A stretch of DNA of 64,000 nucleotides from contig BAAHQB010000039.1 in assembly GCA_054601695.1 (NCBI GenBank), positions 1,021,591 through 1,085,590 on the forward strand. The letters are read 5' to 3'. A model generated the notes under the pieces. The model saw nothing but the letters and a program-made list of their open reading frames with translations, had not been told where the DNA came from and searched no databases. The DNA is from Amorphochlora amoebiformis. Its lineage: Eukaryota; Cercozoa; Chlorarachniophyceae. Positions 37,801 to 50,618 of the stretch are shown piece after piece; within the stretch, counting starts at the first letter, position 1; every line of letters begins with the position of its first letter. The position numbers and the translations under genes were made by a program.

Positions 37801-38957
37801 GGTATATGGAAATACATATACATATATCATATATAGGCTGTTCCCATAGAAATAAGTAAGAGATTTACATCGAAAGCAAAAGCTAAAGGATGCAATGATA
37901 TATATATATATATATACATATATATATAGGTATATGGAAATACATATACATATATAGGCTGTTCCCATAGAAATAAGTAAGAGATTTACATCGAAAGCAA
38001 AAGCTAAAGGATGCAATGATATATATATATATATACATATATATATAGGTATATGGAAATACATATACATATATAGGCTGTTCCCATAGAAATAAGTAAG
38101 AGATTTACATCGAAAGCAAAAGCTAAAGGATGCTATGATAGATATATATATATATGTAGGTATATGGAAATACATATACATATATAGGCTGTTCCCATAG
38201 AAATAAGTAAGAGATTTACATCGAAAGCAAAAGCTAAAGGATGCAATGCTCATTTTCTACAGATTCAAAATGAGGTCGATAATGCTAAAACCTAGTAATT
38301 GTTATTATTATTACTGTTATTTATTATTATTATTGTTATAATTATTATTATTAAAAAATTGTATGGATGGATAAGAATAATAATGTATTTATTAGTAGCA
38401 TCCTTATAATTATCAAAATGTATATAAATGTATATATAATATATATATACACCTACATGAATACATATTATATATATATATATACATATATATCTATATA
38501 TATATATATATCTATATATATATATATATATTCAAGGATCATATGGCATTCGTGAACACGAGGAGTATGGCGCATCACTGTACAATGTAAGACTCGTGTA
38601 TATATATGAATATATACATATATATATATATATATACATACATTATTATGTTCACATACTATATATAGGCACATGTTAAATATATACACACATATATATT
38701 TATACATACACACATACATATGTGATATTATGTATATATATATATATATCATATAGTCTATGCGATATTTAGTATATATAAAATACGTACATGTATATAA
38801 ATATATTTACATATATATACATACATATATATATATATGTATTAGTATTGTTCTATAATTACCCATAGGATGACATTACAAGAGTTCTTTTATCCCGATC
38901 TACAGAAAGAAATAGATGCCATCAAAGCTCAGCAAGGGGTTTATTTATATGCGTATG

Positions 38958-38993
<36 letters not shown>

Positions 38994-39115
38994 TATATAT
39001 ATATATGTGTGTGTATGTGTGTGTTGTGTGTGTAGAAAGATGTAAATATATGATTAAATACACATTTAAGTATATCTAGATTTATGTTTTTAATTTACCA
39101 ATATAAATATATATA

Positions 39116-39168
<53 letters not shown>

Positions 39169-39218
39169 ATATATATGTATATATATGAGTGTGTAGATGT
39201 ATTCATATGTATGTCTAC

Positions 39219-39264
<46 letters not shown>

Positions 39265-39345
39265 GTATATATTTATAATATATAGATACATATATGTATG
39301 TATGTATATACATGTAGGTGTGGATATGACCTATATATCATATGC

Positions 39346-39388
<43 letters not shown>

Positions 39389-39537
39389 GAGTGGATATGT
39401 GTGTTGAGTGGATATGGGTGTGGGTGGTGTGGGTTTATATATATATTGATATACATACATATATACATTATATGAATATATACATACAAAAATATTTATT
39501 ACAAATGTATGTGTATATATATTATGCATGTAGATAT

Positions 39538-39574
<37 letters not shown>

Positions 39575-39891
39575 TTTTAACTATGAATAATAAAATCACC
39601 GGGGCCAGACCCATGTCCGCGGCGACAATATATAGTGATAACCACGTGCATATGTATACAATACATATCTACATATACAATTACAAATATATGCAATGTA
39701 TATACTTATACATATATATATATACATATTTAAATGCATTCCTTTCGGTATACATATTTGATATGATGGCCATATGTATGTAGGTAAGTGAGATGAGAAG
39801 GTTTACCAAAGAAACAAACACTGTGAAGGACAAAGAAGCCATGGACACCGTGCAGAGAATGTTTAGAGAAAGGGATGGGGATATACACTAG
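28925..39891 (+). CDS. Alpha/beta hydrolase with HGGFW and GHSAGG motifs (18 exons)
   Basis: Exons: 28925-29094, 29368-29426, 29824-29876, 30564-30614, 31315-31369, 31679-31753, 31981-32031, 32422-32451, 33296-33387, 33622-33681, 34327-34353, 34921-34963, 36167-36205, 37135-37196, 38188-38274, 38537-38586, 38869-38938, 39784-39891; total 1182 nt, 393 aa. Signal peptide [20 protein letters not shown], then a basic Ser-rich stretch. [16 protein letters not shown], then the oxyanion motif HGGFW (128-132), nucleophile elbow GHSAGG (Ser207), acid at ERDK (Asp288) and NEDHMAF (His320). This order matches kynurenine formamidase/BD-FAE-like esterases; the substrate is unknown. Residues after about 335 are a charged extension. 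The 39-nt exon 36167-36205 can be skipped without frame change (donor GTCTAA is weak), but I include it because [13 protein letters not shown] fits the family. Exons 4, 9, 12 and 15 have echoes. Secretory or plastid location is inferred. Confidence 0.9.
30256..30405. repeat. CCCTAA-like repeat
   Basis: Degenerate ACCCTAACC words in the intron between exons 3 and 4 of the hydrolase gene, of the same kind as those at 12.7, 35.0, 41.5 and 45.1 kb. Confidence 0.75.
30960..31022 (+). repeat. Echo of hydrolase exon 4 donor side
   Basis: GTCTGGAGATCCTTATATCT followed by GCTACAGGTATAATAATAGA resembles the end of exon 4 and its donor region at about 30589-30640 (GTATGGGGATCTTTATATCC, then GCAGGTGTTGT and ATAATAATAGATAT). 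It lies in the following intron and retains AGGT. Confidence 0.7.
32936..33182 (+). repeat. Two echoes of hydrolase exon 9 acceptor side
   Basis: Islands at 32938-32998 and about 33112-33180 resemble the acceptor and first ~65 bases of exon 9 (33290-33360). The first keeps ATACATAAACAGCTTC, GCATCGCGGATA and ACCCGAATA; the second is more diverged (TGAATAACTTCTATCGCTG, ATCGACCCATATAAACA). Both precede the real exon and are embedded in (TA)n. Confidence 0.75.
33801..33939. repeat. Near-perfect 139-bp inverted repeat
   Basis: Arms of about 68 bp (33801-33868 and 33872-33939) pair around a 3-base centre, with only three mismatches (33808/33932, 33823/33917, 33847/33893). In all three the left arm has C where the right arm has A. 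It lies in the intron between exons 10 and 11 of the hydrolase gene and would form a long hairpin in DNA or transcript. It is not a plain (TA)n tract: the arms include TTACATTACATTATTAGATA-like unique sequence. Confidence 0.9.
34459..34500 (+). repeat. Echo of hydrolase exon 12
   Basis: CAGGAGTAACCGACCTTATT followed by TACTCTATGATAAC matches the start of exon 12 (34921: GGAGTAACCGACCTTACC, then TACGCATATAATAAC). It keeps an AG acceptor, lies about 460 bp upstream of the real exon, and runs into (TA)n with no matching donor. Confidence 0.8.
34975..35165. repeat. CCCTAA-like repeat with a shared 50-bp module
   Basis: ACCCTAACCCTAA runs flank the element GGACTCAATGGTCCTCGGAC followed by TAAGACAT (35008-35036), which recurs at 45192-45220 inside the USP gene beside the same kind of repeat. 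It lies in the intron between exons 12 and 13 of the hydrolase gene. Confidence 0.85.
35234..35930. repeat. GA tract followed by a CT tract
   Basis: 35234-35360 is GA-rich and 35383-35930 is CT-rich on the same strand, so the intron transcript can pair with itself over more than 100 bases. The Leu/Ser- and Arg/Glu-rich reading frames here are repeat products. It lies in the same hydrolase intron as the CCCTAA block. Confidence 0.9.
37393..38244 (+). repeat. Seven-copy echo array of hydrolase exon 15
   Basis: Copies of the exon 15 acceptor edge begin at 37393 (diverged), 37513, 37673, 37837, 37958, 38077 and 38188. The five at 37513-38077 are almost identical to the functional last copy for about 57 bases (GCTGTTCCCATAGAAATAAG onward) and then run into TATATA after GGATGC[A/T]ATGAT. 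Only the copy at 38188 continues with AHFLQIQNE and a donor. Spacings are 160, 164, 121, 119 and 111 bp, the difference being TA/TG repeat length. Each copy keeps ATATAG as a 3' splice site. The copy at 37513 alone reads GAAGTAAGTAAG, a strong cryptic donor. Confidence 0.95.
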
Positions 39892-40449
39892 CGCTACCTC
39901 AAGTCACGTGTTCTCAGGGCCCGAAATAAAGTTCTAGTACTAGTAGGCGTGCGTGAAAAGTCACTAACGCTCCTGAATAATCTATTTGCGCCTTCGAGCT
40001 TTTTGCTTTGCATACGTGAGTATCGAATCTAGTACTAAGTAGTAACAACACTCAGTGATTGTACTTGTCTACTAGTCTAGTTATCATAATTAATTGTAGT
40101 GAATCATCTAGATCATATCTTAATGCGGTAGTCGTGTTTTGGTCATAGACAATACTAGAATAATCTAGAATAGTGTACATAAGTATAATGGATATATCTA
40201 AATATTGATACCACACTAACTCAATGCACATTATTTTTATATCCGAAGTTCAATGATAATGGATATTGAATTTATGTGTACGATCAGATTACAGCTATAG
40301 TAGAATCGAACTTAAAGATTGATAATTCTATAAGTTCTAGAAGTTAGTACTTTACCTAGGTAACGTTAAAGTTCGATAGAGACCAAGTACTTGATCTATC
40401 TAGCCAGATAGTGTATATAGGCCTTTATGAATGCACATGCATCCTAGAC
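39892..40449. other. Intergenic region between convergent genes
   Basis: This 558-bp gap lies between the stops of the hydrolase (+) and the USP gene (-). It is AT-rich unique DNA with many CTAG and TCTAGA words and no (TA)n tract, and presumably holds both 3' ends. No gene was seen. Confidence 0.6.
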
Positions 40450-40736
40450 TCAATCCGAAAGTTTCCTTATGCGCAGAGCCGAATTGGCGATAAAACCGAA
40501 CCCGCCAGTTTTCCCTTTTGATCGTGAGGGAAGGCACATCTTTTTCCTCCACTCTCGGAAGGTCATAGGCTCACCGGGAATGCGAAGGTCGCCCATTGAC
40601 TTGGCAAATTTTCTGAATACATGGGTGTAATTCCGTGAGTATACTAATGCATGAACTGAGTTAAGTGCATGTGGATACGTATAAATCAGTAATATATACA
40701 TATATTAATATATATATATATTATATATATATATAT

Positions 40737-40789
<53 letters not shown>

Positions 40790-40928
40790 GTATATATATA
40801 TATATATATATAATACATATATTTACACATATATGTTTATATGTTTGTAGATTAGTTTTGTATCTTTCTACAAATGTGTGTTATAAACTTATACAAAAAT
40901 ATGCATGTACATATATACCATATACATA

Positions 40929-40967
<39 letters not shown>

Positions 40968-41139
40968 GCATGGTAGACCCAAACTTTGGCCTTCTAGCTA
41001 GGCTTTGTAAATATAATCTTAACAACTATCTTACACACATGTTTACACATTTAAACACACACACACATATGTGTATGTATATATATATATATATATAATA
41101 TGTACATTTGTATGTATGAATGTATTAATATATACATAG

Positions 41140-41218
<79 letters not shown>

Positions 41219-42010
41219 GTATATGTGTGTATGTAAAAAAGGATTACCTGCGCTCGAAGAAGAGAGCGTAGCAATCTCGGCTCTTAATAAGGTTCTGAGA
41301 TATTATATATATATATATGTATGTATATATATATACATATATGTATGTACATGTATATAATATACATATATATCTACATATATTTATATTTATATGTAAA
41401 TATACTACCCCTAACCGTAACCGTAACCATATCTAACACTAACCCTAACCCAACCCGTAACCCTAATCCTAAGCTTAACCCCTAATAACTCCTCCCCTAA
41501 ACGCAACCCTACCTCTAACCCTAGCCGTAACCTCCCAAAACTAACCCTAATCCTAACCATAACCCTAACCCAAAGGAATATAACTCAGGGTCTACTATCC
41601 CCTAGTCTCATTAACCCTAAGCATAATACTATCCAAACCGTAACCGTAACCGTAACCGTAACCGTAACCATAAGGGTAACCGTAACGGTAACCGTAACTG
41701 TAATTGTAACCGTAACTCTAACCGTAACCGTAACCGAAACGCTAGCACCCTAATCTTAACGATAGCAAGCATTATCCTAATAACCATAACCCTATCTATA
41801 ACCCTAGACATAGCCATATCTAACTGTAACCCTAACTGTAACCCTAGCCATATCCTAGAGCTAGTAATCGCAACCCTTTCTAAAACCTCAAACATAACAT
41901 AAATCCCTAACCCCAACCCTAACCCTTACCCTAACCTTATCTATCTCTAACCCTAACCCTAATAGTTGCAATCCTCCTATAACCTACTATGTAATATATG
42001 CATATATAAC

Positions 42011-42041
<31 letters not shown>

Positions 42042-42175
42042 CATACATATATACCGAGGTAAGGTGACATGTTTGAATCTTTCCGTCGTTAAAAGTATGC
42101 CATTTGCCGCTTCTAAAGTTGCGGACATGCGCAATATAATGACCTACCAAATATGTGTATAGACATTATTATATG

Positions 42176-42221
<46 letters not shown>

Positions 42222-42481
42222 TACGTACATACATTTAGTATTATTTGTATAATATATCTAATGTTTACATGCATACACATCATGTGATACATATAATGTA
42301 CACATTTATATATATAGATATATACATATTATATTATAAATATGTATAAACATTTATTTATATAAACACACACACATATATATGCATATATATTTATTTA
42401 ACGTACAAATGTGCACCATTTTCAGCATATGCCAAAAAGTTATCTACGTATTATACGACATTATGATGTATGAATACATAC

Positions 42482-42538
<57 letters not shown>

Positions 42539-42712
42539 AATAAATTTATATATAAAAATCATACGGATACCATATTAATGCACAATGTATTGATATTCAA
42601 AAATTGGAAAACTAGTTCTAAATAAGTCTATACATATATATATGTAATATGCATGTATATATTTGTATATGTATGTATATATACATACACATATAAACAC
42701 ACACACACACGC

Positions 42713-42771
<59 letters not shown>

Positions 42772-44354
42772 ATTACCCCGGTTCGGGGTTCCAGAGTGCG
42801 AAAGTATCGCGTATAAGTCGTAGTCCATATCCTCTGAAAAAAATATGCAATCTTCATACATATGTAAATGTGTATACGTATTGAATATTACATATATATA
42901 TATATATTGAATACTACATATATATACGCTTAGTCTTCACACACATCCCCCCCCAAAAAACCCCCCGAGATCCATTTTTTTGAAACTGACCCCAAAAAAA
43001 AAAACAAATCCCGATCTTTGAGATTACACATACGAAACGTCACTAATTAAAACTATCTCGATTTTTTTCTTTTTTTCCATACCTTCCTCCTTCTTCTCCC
43101 TCCCCCCTTGTCCCTGTCCACCAGAATGCTCTTTCGATCTCTCTTTCGATGGCTCTGAGCGCTCTCGCAAGGGCTTCTCAGATATCTCTTCAGAGGGACC
43201 CTCGGAAAGCTTTTGAAAGGGGTCTTGCGAGGGTTCTGAGGGCTTTGGCGAGGGTTCTTGCGAGGGCTCTTGCGAGGGCTCTTGCGAGGGCTCTTGCGAG
43301 GGCTCTTGCGAGGGCTCTTGCGAGGGCTTTTTTGAGGGCATTTTCAATGGCTCTGAAAGCTCCTGCGAGGGCTCTTCCGAGGGCCCTTGCGAGGGCTGCG
43401 ATGCCCGTGGTTGGCGTTGAATAGGGGAGGCTGTGTGTCTGTTGGAGGGGACGCCTATGTTTGTGTTTATGTTTTGGTTGGTGATGCATATGTTATTTGT
43501 GGGTATGTAAGCTTACATATATGTATATATATTTGTATATATTTATATATATATATATATATAAATATATATATATATGCATAAATGTGTGTGTGTGTGT
43601 AAACATGTATGTGTGTATGTAATGTACAGAAATATATGGATATTACGATAATACATATTATATAAATATATATACATATATATTATGTCAATATTTATCC
43701 ATATGTATAATGTTTATATATGTATATATATATATGTATATATATTTATTTTAGAGTATGTATATTTAGATATTACGATAATATATATATATATATATAT
43801 ACATAATTTATCAATATTTATCCATATATATATATATATATATATTTACATGTAACGTAAATAAATCACATACTCTAATATATATATATATATATATATA
43901 TCTATATATATCTATAAATAAGCATATAAATAAACACATGTATACTAGTGTATGTGTGTATATAACGATGAGCTATATGTAGTCATGCCTTGTGTTTCAG
44001 CCAACCCCGATAAGTCCAACCCCTTCAACGGAACCCAAATCTGTATTATTATACACAATTTTAATTTTACATGTATAATAGCATGCAATTTGACATGTGT
44101 ACAGGTATATATTGTCTATTAATGTGTATATATTTCATATGTACATGTAATATGAGATAACAGAAATGTACATGTATGAACATCCACTTATATATATATA
44201 TATATATTGCATATATACACGTACTAATATGTACATATACATGAAAATATTTACAGATACACGTACTAATATGTACATATACATGAAAATACTTACAGAT
44301 CTACGTTATATATAATATATATATACACATACCTCTACATACATATATATATTT

Positions 44355-44391
<37 letters not shown>

Positions 44392-44638
44392 TAAATGTAA
44401 GTATACTCGTTAATGGGCATATAAATAGACAGAGAGCAAGAGCGAGAATGTAAATATATATTTACATATATGTATACATATACATATACATATATATATA
44501 TATATATATACATATATGTATTGATATATATGTATATATATATATATATATTACATACGCACATATATACATGTACATATACGTATAAAATATGCACATA
44601 TACATACAAATACAGATATATATATATATATATATGTT

Positions 44639-44681
<43 letters not shown>

Positions 44682-44723
44682 TATATATATATATATATAT
44701 AGATGTACTTATATTACTTTACA

Positions 44724-44792
<69 letters not shown>

Positions 44793-44904
44793 GTAAAATA
44801 CGTAGATATAGATATACAGATATAAAAGACAAAAATAGAGAGGCCTTCTCACAAAGATATACACATTTCTTATGTAAATTTATACAACACACACACACAC
44901 ACAA

Positions 44905-44942
<38 letters not shown>

Positions 44943-45777
44943 AATATAAATTTACTACGTTTGTGTGTCAATATATATCATAAGCAACGAATAACACTTT
45001 AGCCCCTAAGACATGTCCGGATGCAAACGCTAACCCTAACCCCAATCCCAACCCTAGTCCTAACCACCCCCAACCCTATACTATCTACCTAACCCTAACC
45101 ACTCTAACACACCACCACAACAACATACACCACCCACACAACTACACGATCTGCTGCGATCCCAAACAGCACCATAGCCCCCACAATGTAGAGGAGTCAA
45201 TGGTCCTCGGACTAAGACATGCTCAATAATCTGATCCAAACCGCTCTAACCCTAAATGCCCGAATTCTAACCCTATGTACTGACCTCCGTTCGATTTTTC
45301 GCTAGGCCTTTGCTCGTGGCCACCACCCGCTGGATGAGAACCATTAGGATGTTTGGAAGCTTGAATACGCTGAGAAAGGTTAGGGTTGGCGTTTAGATCG
45401 TGTTTGGGTCAGGATCGAATTATTCGGTATGTCGTAGCCCTAGGGGCACCTGGTGGGGCTGTTGAGCGACCTCAGCAGATCTCATGTTAGGGTTAGGGCT
45501 AGGGTTTGGGTTGGGGTTAGGGTTGGGGACGTGTGGGGTTATGTGTTGGTATGTATTCGGTAGCTTCTCTTTAACATGATATAATATATAATATATATAT
45601 ATATATAATTATATAATATACTTATACATGATTGTTTGTATATTATATTGAATAACCTTTCCTTAACATTGGGTTTCGAGTGGCGACGTTTCGATACTTT
45701 TACTTTCTTTGTGCTTTTTTCTGCTCTATGCGAAACTTTACTACTATCACTCTTCTCTTCCTACATATAAATATAAT

Positions 45778-45821
<44 letters not shown>

Positions 45822-45925
45822 GTATACATATGTATATATGTATATGTGCACTCTTCTCTTCCTACATATAAATATAATACATATATACATATATATGTAT
45901 ACATATGTATATATGTATATGTGAA

Positions 45926-45966
<41 letters not shown>

Positions 45967-46002
45967 TACATACATATACATTTATATATATACATATGTA
46001 TA

Positions 46003-46034
<32 letters not shown>

Positions 46035-46268
46035 AGTATATATATATTATATAAATCTAGATATATGAATACATATTGGTCTTTAAGTTTGACTATAAAG
46101 TATAGTACAAATATGCGCCTTTTCTTCAATATATATGTATATATGTATGTATGTATATATGTGTGTATGTTTATATAGAATATATATATATGTGTTTATT
46201 GGTGTGAATCTTGACTACAAATATGCTTATCTTTCTGGGTATATATATATATATATATACATATATAT

Positions 46269-46322
<54 letters not shown>

Positions 46323-46434
46323 TTGTATATATGTAGAAAAACATGTATATACACATATATATATATATATATATTGACATAAATCAGATATTCATACATA
46401 AGACACAACATATACTTATATATATATATATATA

Positions 46435-46470
<36 letters not shown>

Positions 46471-46481
46471 CATCATATATA

Positions 46482-46524
<43 letters not shown>

Positions 46525-47085
46525 TATATGTGTGTGTGTGTGTACGCATATATACATTACCTCCAATGGGACCATTTTAACTGAACCCACGCTACCGCAC
46601 AGCGGACACCTATTTTTTAAACAAAGAGGCGAGGCGAAAGAAATATATAGATTAAGGCAATTTCTCCTATATTCCACATGAAAATTAGAGATATGTGGAG
46701 AGAAAGAGAGAAAAATGGAAAGAACTGAAAAGGAGAAATGGAAGGAGAAAATTAGGGAGGGGTAGAGGAAAAAAAAGGAAATGTAGTATGACTTCCATTC
46801 GCTGATGGTATGGCGTACAGGTAGACGCGAGAACAGGTCTACTATTCTGGCGGAGTCCTATATATTCGTGTATGGATATTCAGTATGTATAAATAGATGT
46901 ATGTACATCTGTACATAATTCATTTGTGTAGATATGTGCAAATATGTACATATCTGTACATATATATATGTATATATGTGTTGGTACATATGTATATATA
47001 TATATATATATATGTACCAATATATATATAAATAAAAATATGTAATATGTATCATACAAGATATATAATACATATAACGTATATA

Positions 47086-47118
<33 letters not shown>

Positions 47119-47358
47119 AATATTATATGTGTGTTCGACATATGGACGCACAGATCTACTTAAATACTACGCCCAAAATATTCTACATTTATACATGTTT
47201 AGATAAATATACATATATATATATATATATATTATTATATATATATTATATATACACATATATATATATCTCCATATATAAGCAACATAGATACTTCTTA
47301 CCTCTCTTTGGGACGGCGCTAGAGGCAGATACTGGAATGTAGGAAACTCAATCTGCCC

Positions 47359-47397
<39 letters not shown>

Positions 47398-48057
47398 AAT
47401 ATATGTCCCTACGTATACACATGTTATATGTGTATAACTATATACAATATTACGCATACAAACATACCATTCTCCCACACTTTCTACGCAACCTATATCA
47501 CTCGTAATGTACCCGCATACCAAATATATATATGTATATACGTACATTCATATAATATATATATATATTATACATATATAATATACCTCCATACATAAAC
47601 ACATATGATACATCTACAGAAATATAAACATACGTACAATACTTGTAAACATACTTATGGATGACACATACGAAAAACACAGTTATATACCGAAGTTCTC
47701 CCGCACTTTCCACACATCGTCTCCCGCTTGGACTGACCCATGAAATTCTCCGTAAAAAAACTCCGACCTTGCTTCTTAAGGTGGACTGGAAGGGAGGGGG
47801 AGGGGGAAAATAGTTGCATGAATACTTCCTGCATTTACGTTGTGTGATATGAGTGTCTACATTTTTGTATATATGTATGTATATGTTATGTATACAAACA
47901 TATGTACATTATGTACTTATAGATATACATTTATGTATGTACGTATTGCAAGGGAGGTTAATGGTTGAGTAGGGTTTGAACGTTTGTTTAGTTAAAACTA
48001 TTTTCGTATTTAGTTAAATATACATATACGTAAATTATACAATTATATCTAACGCAC

Positions 48058-48088
<31 letters not shown>

Positions 48089-48231
48089 ATATAAATCTAT
48101 AAATATATATTTATATATATATATATATATAATCACCCTCCCACGCTTGGTGTCCCACAGCTCTCAAAACCCCAAGATCAGGTTTAGAACCATCCTATAT
48201 ATATATATACATATATACGTATATATACAAT

Positions 48232-48266
<35 letters not shown>

Positions 48267-48343
48267 TATAAGTGTGTCTAGTTTTTTTTTTTTTTGTGTA
48301 TGTAACAGATATAAGTATGTGCGTATATATGAATTGCACGAAA

Positions 48344-48374
<31 letters not shown>

Positions 48375-48411
48375 GAGTGTGTATGTATAAATGTTAAGGG
48401 TACACAAATAT

Positions 48412-48445
<34 letters not shown>

Positions 48446-48536
48446 ATATATGTATACTTATACATATTTGTAATGCAAACACACACAACTAACTCTCTAC
48501 CAATTCCACTTGCCCCATAAAGGACAAGTTCCCAAC

Positions 48537-48579
<43 letters not shown>

Positions 48580-48690
48580 GCATTTGTGTGATATGTATGT
48601 ACATATGAAGTATATATATTACAAATATATAACTTATATATATATATATATCTTTGTATTATATAAAGTCCGATACAATCTTATTATGGA

Positions 48691-48740
<50 letters not shown>

Positions 48741-49854
48741 TATATATGCACAGTACAATATAATAATATATACGTATATAAGTATAATAGAAGTATACAA
48801 GTAGATACGTCCATACAAAACATTCATACATACCTGCATATATGTATAACCCACCTAATATCTTACAATCCCACTAAGCTTCCACCCAAAGGCACTTGGA
48901 AAATCCAAACAACAGGAATGTAGCCGAGTGAGAAAAAGCGAGCAAGGCAGAAAAGGAGAGGGATCAAGAGTCAGTGAGAGAGACACGCAGGCGAGAGAGA
49001 GTGCGAGACCAGAGTGCGCCAAGACTACATGAAAGAGAGAGAACCCCAGAGAGACCGACGAAAGAGATAGAGAGAAAGAGAGAGAGGAACTCAACGCTGA
49101 GACTATGTCAGAGAGAGCGGGTAAGGAGAGAAATAGAAGAGAAACCTCCACTGCCATGAATCCTAACCCAACTGAGCTATCTGTTCCTTTCTTCATGGCC
49201 AGTGGGTCAGACTTTTGGCGAGAAGGGGGAGGGATTGAAGGGGGGGGGGAGATGGGGGGGAGAGAGGAGGGGTGGTAAGGGGTCTTGATGTCCGAGTGGA
49301 GATGCTTGATGAAGACGTTGAGGAAAAAGTCAACTGGGGGATGTTTGAGGGTTATGTCAAAAAACAATTCTTTTGTTTTTTTCGGATAGAGGGGGGTGGT
49401 TTGTATTTCATACATGTGTGTTGGTAATACATTGATACACATGTGTAGTGCATATTTTAGCGTACATATATGTATATATATATATATATATATTTCATAT
49501 GTAATTTACACAACCTACATATATGTATATATATATATATATATTACGTAGGTAATTTACATATATATATATATATATATATACTACTACTACTACTACT
49601 ACTACTACTATGTATCACCTGCATCCCGTTGCTGAGTGCAGCCTCTGTAACGTGGCTCTAAGCGGTCGATTGTGGCCTATGTATTCATATATATTTATTT
49701 TTATATCTTTTTAACATATTATACACACATATATATATATCTATATATATATTATATATATATATATATACATGGATAGATATGTATTTATATATACTCA
49801 TATATGTTCATACATCCATACATACAGAAATATATACATATATGTGTATATATT

Positions 49855-49900
<46 letters not shown>

Positions 49901-50202
49901 CAAGTACACATTATATAACATATATATATATATTATATATGTAATGTATATATATATATAATGTATATATATATATATTATTTATATACATGTATATATA
50001 TATATGTATATATAGATATATATAATAAATATGTATGTATGCATACATCAATATGTATGTGCATATATGTATGGTATACATGTTTTGTATTAAATTTCAT
50101 CCGTATACATAAATATGTGCACATATATGTACATATGTATATTATATTATATCATATACATTAATATACACGTACGTATGTATATGTCAATTATATGTAT
50201 AC

Positions 50203-50234
<32 letters not shown>

Positions 50235-50535
50235 GTATAATATATATAATATATATATATATATAATATATATGTATACAAATATACTACCTTGAGCTCC
50301 TCAGGCGACACACAAGCTGCGATGCTTTTCTTCGAATCCCAGACCCTCGTAGCGAGATTCAAATAGCTATGTGATCAGAATTAGGGTTGGGTTGGGTTAG
50401 GAGGACAAAAAATAGTTTTAGGGTTTGGAGGACCAAAGGGGAGAGAAGGGAAGCATACCTCTGAACTACGGTTCCATCCTTACGGAAAAGGTGCTTTTGA
50501 ACAGTAAAAGGCTTACGACCCTGCGTATATACATG

Positions 50536-50571
<36 letters not shown>

Positions 50572-50586
50572 ATATATATATATGTT

Positions 50587-50618
<32 letters not shown>

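Noticed and set aside
37513-38244. CRISPR array (regular ~60-bp repeats with spacers)
   Set aside because: Spacers are TA/TG microsatellite, repeats are exon pieces, and the genome is eukaryotic.
37729-38253. 174-codon minus-strand frame with repeated [19 protein letters not shown]
   Set aside because: It is the reverse complement of the hydrolase exon 15 echo array. The repeats first suggested a repeat protein or CRISPR-like array, but the coding sense is on the plus strand.
39575-39650. Island reading [20 protein letters not shown] on the plus strand
   Set aside because: No AG acceptor in the needed phase, and exons 17 and 18 of the hydrolase join in phase 0 without it.
48855-49442. 195-codon minus-strand frame
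   Set aside because: Only its middle (49333-49152) is USP exon 8; the rest runs into introns, including a GA/CT-rich stretch.
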